Source: Christensenellaceae bacterium OttesenSCG-928-K19
GTDB taxonomy: Bacteria > Bacillota > Clostridia > Christensenellales > Christensenellaceae
Length of the DNA stretch: 64,000 nucleotides
Direction of reading: 5' to 3'
NCBI GenBank assembly: GCA_030266015.1
Contig: JAJDHD010000009.1
Location: forward strand, 1-64,000
Positions 61,889 to 64,000 of this stretch are shown here, in pieces. The notes below the pieces were generated by a model. It was given only the letters and a program-made list of their open reading frames with translations, was not told where the DNA came from and searched no databases. Each line of letters starts with the position of its first letter. The stretch's first letter is position 1. The position numbers were made by a program, and so were the translations under genes.

Positions 61889-62125
61889 ATGACGGAAAAT
61901 AGAAAAAAAACACTGAACGATGCTTCGCTCGACGCTGTCAACGGCGGCGGCTCCTATACGGAGACCTACTGCTCCCAGACACGTCCACTGATCTGCACAT
62001 GCGGATGCTCTGATTTTGACCCCATCAACACCCGCGAAGTGTACAAAGGCAACGGGCGCGAACTGGAAACGGTTCTGCGGTGCACAAGCTGCAGGCGCAT
62101 TTTCTTCATACCCAAAACGGACTGA
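61889..62125 (+). CDS. Small Cys-rich protein with double-glycine leader
   Basis: A 78-residue protein. Its N-terminus (TLNDASLDAVNGGG, residues 8-21) is the leader motif of double-glycine-processed peptides (bacteriocins and other exported peptides), with cleavage expected after G20. The remaining part has six cysteines (28, 36, 38, 40, 65, 68). CTCGC and CTSCRR look like the two knuckles of a zinc ribbon. AGGAGG precedes the ATG by about 11 bases. No C39 peptidase-transporter or modifying enzyme is beside it. It lies between the IS5 remnant and repeat copy 2. It could be an exported peptide precursor or a zinc-ribbon protein with a chance leader-like start. Confidence 0.7.
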   Translation: MTENRKKTLNDASLDAVNGGGSYTETYCSQTRPLICTCGCSDFDPINTREVYKGNGRELETVLRCTSCRRIFFIPKTD

Positions 62126-62182
62126 TCCACAGCAAATTGATTCCCACGCGCAGCGCGGGGCATTCGCTTACGCAACAACAAA

Positions 62183-62315
62183 CCTCCTATCGTTTTTATT
62201 CTACGATAGGAGGCTTTTTCTCTCAATGACCGTTTTTCTTGAGGCTATACATAAAAGCACCAGGAGGTTTTTTATGGGAAAAACCTATAGAAATACATCC
62301 CAACAAATATATTAG
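62183..62315 (+). repeat. Direct repeat copy 2 with terminator hairpin
   Basis: Near copy of 61132-61264. CCTCCTATCGT / ACGATAGGAGG (62183-62213) is an 11-base perfect stem followed by TTTTT. It acts as terminator of the small leader-peptide gene. About 100 conserved bases follow, including a GGTTTTTT/GAAAAACC pairing. Confidence 0.9.
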
Positions 62316-62387
62316 TCACGATAGGGTCATCAGGCTCCCCATTTCCCGCATGGAGTTTTCACTTTCAGTAAACAGCTTATACCCCAG

Positions 62388-63644
62388 CTATGCGTTACTT
62401 CGCGCAGTTGCCAGCATCAGCTTTATCCTGTTTTCCTGGTTCACCCTTGCCGCACCGGGATCATAATCAACCGCCACAGCATTGACACGGGGATCCCGCT
62501 CGCACACCTTGCTCATAACACCGCGGCCCACAATGTGGTTTGGCATACATCCAAAGGGCTGCGTACATACAATATTGGGATAGCCAAGCTCTGAAAGATC
62601 TAAAATCTCTCCCGGCAGCATCCATCCTTCGCCCATGGTAACGCCATAGTCAATAACACCGTTTGTCAGCTCCCGTATTTGCCGGAAGCTGGACGGCGCA
62701 GTAAACTTGGTGCCCGCAACAGCGTCAATAATTGTTTGCTCCATCCTGCCCATATGCCACAGCAAGATGCCCACCACCGCCGCGACAAGCCTATTTCCAC
62801 CGTAAATATGGATACGCTCAATCATCATATTGACGCAATATAAGGCATATGCCATAATACCGGGCACCATGCACTCACACTCATTTCCTTCCAGAAAAAG
62901 CACAAGGTCATTGTTACCAAGTGGCGCGTATTTCATGTATATCTCGCCTACCACGCCAACCTTTGTTCTTTCTCTGGCAACACATGGGATACGCTCAAAA
63001 TCCTTTACAATCTCCCGGTTCAGCTTTTTGAGCCAGGCAAGTGTAAGTCCCTTGCCGCGGTGCATCATCTGCCGTATTTTTTTTATCCAAGCCTGCACCC
63101 GCGCATCCGTCTCCCCCTTGACCGCTTCATAGGGGCGTATTTGATGCTGCAGCAGCATTAGCAAATCGCCATAAACCAGCCCACATCCACATTTTCGTAT
63201 GATATCAATACTCAATTTGAACCCGGGATTCTTTTCAAATCCGTTTACGCTGATCCCAATGATGGGCACATTGCCAAATCCCGCATTTTGCAAGCCTTTT
63301 CTATACAGGTGGATATAATTGGACGCCCGGCATCCGCCTCCCGTCTGAATAAAAAGCAGGGCCGTCTTGTCAATATCATACTTACCGCTTTGCAAAGCAT
63401 CGATAAATTGTCCCAGCACCAGCAAGGCGGGGTAGCAAATATCGTTATGAATATACCGCAGGCCGGTATGGATAATCTGTGGGCCGCGATTGTGCAGCAT
63501 CTCTATCTGGTAGCCCTCATCCTCCAGTGCCTGGTGTATGAATTCAAAATGAATGGGCAGCATCTCAGGGATTAGGATAGTATGGCTGCGCTTCATCTCT
63601 TTCGTAAAAATGGGTCTTTCGCTTTGCTTTTTCCGATTCTTCAC
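62388..63644 (-). CDS. Acyl-CoA dehydratase activase-related protein (COG3581-like)
   Basis: A 418-residue cytoplasmic protein related to 2-hydroxyacyl-CoA dehydratase components and their activators (COG3580/COG3581, DUF2229 neighbourhood). Marks are LIPEMLPIHFEFIHQALEDEGY, NDICYPALLVLGQFIDAL, FIQTGGGCRASNYIHLYRK, VGVVGEIYMKYAPLGNN and CTQPFGCMPNHIVGRG, with conserved cysteines likely to hold an iron-sulfur cluster. A GTG at 63644 is used, with AAAGGAG 9 bases upstream; an ATG at 63596 lacks such a site. It overlaps the upstream gene by 80 bases. Exact function is unproven; such proteins are widespread in clostridia. Confidence 0.8.
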   Translation of the reverse strand: MKNRKKQSERPIFTKEMKRSHTILIPEMLPIHFEFIHQALEDEGYQIEMLHNRGPQIIHTGLRYIHNDICYPALLVLGQFIDALQSGKYDIDKTALLFIQTGGGCRASNYIHLYRKGLQNAGFGNVPIIGISVNGFEKNPGFKLSIDIIRKCGCGLVYGDLLMLLQHQIRPYEAVKGETDARVQAWIKKIRQMMHRGKGLTLAWLKKLNREIVKDFERIPCVARERTKVGVVGEIYMKYAPLGNNDLVLFLEGNECECMVPGIMAYALYCVNMMIERIHIYGGNRLVAAVVGILLWHMGRMEQTIIDAVAGTKFTAPSSFRQIRELTNGVIDYGVTMGEGWMLPGEILDLSELGYPNIVCTQPFGCMPNHIVGRGVMSKVCERDPRVNAVAVDYDPGAARVNQENRIKLMLATARSNA

Positions 63645-64000
63645 CGCTCCGTGCTCCTTTATGTTCGCCGGCCGCGGCCAGCATACTGCGTAACCGTATG
63701 CGTGCGGCCCCCAGGTTTTCTATTTCATCTATTTTTATCTGGCAATACATTTTTCCCTTCGCTTCCAGTATCTCACGGCACTCGTCTGTGGTAATCGCAT
63801 CGCAGCCACAACCAAAGCTGACAAGCTGTACGAAATATATATTATCATGCGTCGCGGCATAATGCGCCGCCTCATACAGCCTGTTGTGGAACGACCACTG
63901 GTTGAATATCCCCAAGGTAATCTCACTTTGTTCCCTGATTTTTATCGAATCCTCGCTGATTACAGACGCACCCAGCTGCATCGCAAGCTGGTCAATACCA
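63565..64000 (-). CDS. Acyl-CoA dehydratase activase-related protein, C-terminal part (runs off window)
   Basis: The frame is open to the right edge, so only the last 144 residues are seen. They contain NQWSFHNRLYEAAHYA, FVQLVSFGCGCDAITTDECREILE and IKIDEIENLGAARIRLRSML. This is the C-terminal part of the large COG3580/DUF2229-type activase proteins, which lies before the COG3581-like partner in many clostridia. The N-terminal ATPase-like activator domains, if present, are outside the window. It overlaps the next gene by 80 bases. Confidence 0.8.
   Translation of the reverse strand, partial: GIDQLAMQLGASVISEDSIKIREQSEITLGIFNQWSFHNRLYEAAHYAATHDNIYFVQLVSFGCGCDAITTDECREILEAKGKMYCQIKIDEIENLGAARIRLRSMLAAAGEHKGARSGEESEKAKRKTHFYERDEAQPYYPNP

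Overview
The window looks like chromosome of a Gram-positive anaerobe of the class Clostridia. The P protein of glycine cleavage is split into GcvPA and GcvPB, the SRP RNA is the long Bacillus/Clostridium type with an Alu domain, and lipoproteins carry Pro/Thr linkers. Near-consensus sigma-A promoters with 17-base spacers and AGGAGG ribosome sites recur, and a GerMN-domain protein and acyl-CoA dehydratase activase relatives are present. The genus cannot be fixed from sequence alone. No tRNA, 16S/23S rRNA, CRISPR array or prophage was seen.

Layout. 1-1105: right part of an IS3-family element abutting a frameshifted DUF4214 remnant. 1131-14211: envelope glycosylation and cell wall genes (two GT-C membrane glycosyltransferases, a flippase-like membrane protein, a polyprenyl-phosphate-sugar synthase-like GT2, a methyltransferase, a GerMN protein and a 1655-residue amidase/glucosaminidase). 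14353-19351: an operon for a GT4 transferase and the complete route from fructose-6-phosphate to GDP-mannose. 19468-23281: flavodoxin/FMN-reductase-like proteins around a tandem HD protein and an M15 peptidase lipoprotein. 23286-27743: thioesterase, small TM1266-like protein, UDP-glucose dehydrogenase, SRP RNA, QueG-like protein and a lipoprotein. 28333-30935: AT-rich AlgI/AlgJ-type acetylation pair. 31042-31979: DUF1893 and ACT proteins. 32078-37920: SorC-regulated sugar locus with aldolase, two dehydrogenases and an FGGY kinase. 38338-47309: MacAB-like exporter with an extra lipoprotein, a FIST-GAF-GGDEF diguanylate cyclase and a two-component system. 47424-53616: B12-type radical SAM protein and the glycine cleavage operon gcvT-H-PA-PB. 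53805-61081: lipoprotein, carboxylesterase, and a TetR gene divergent from an MMPL transporter with a secreted heptad-repeat partner. 61131-62315: a 133-base direct repeat bracketing an IS5-family pseudogene and a small protein with a double-glycine leader. 62388-64000: acyl-CoA dehydratase activase relatives running off the right edge.

How genes work together. ManA, the phosphohexomutase and ManC make GDP-mannose. The GT2 enzyme could load it on polyprenyl phosphate for the GT-C enzymes, whose acidic first-loop motif is that of lipid-linked sugar users; this points to surface mannosylation but is inference. The GGDEF and HD/GYP proteins suggest cyclic dinucleotide signalling. The SorC locus has promoters on both sides of a 437-base gap holding three copies of a TGAAATATATTTCA-like palindrome, a likely operator set. 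The most unusual items are the amidase with a second glucosaminidase domain lacking the catalytic Glu, the HD protein whose intact HD and GYP signatures lie in different halves, the small GG-leader Cys-rich protein between direct repeats, and the SorC operators.
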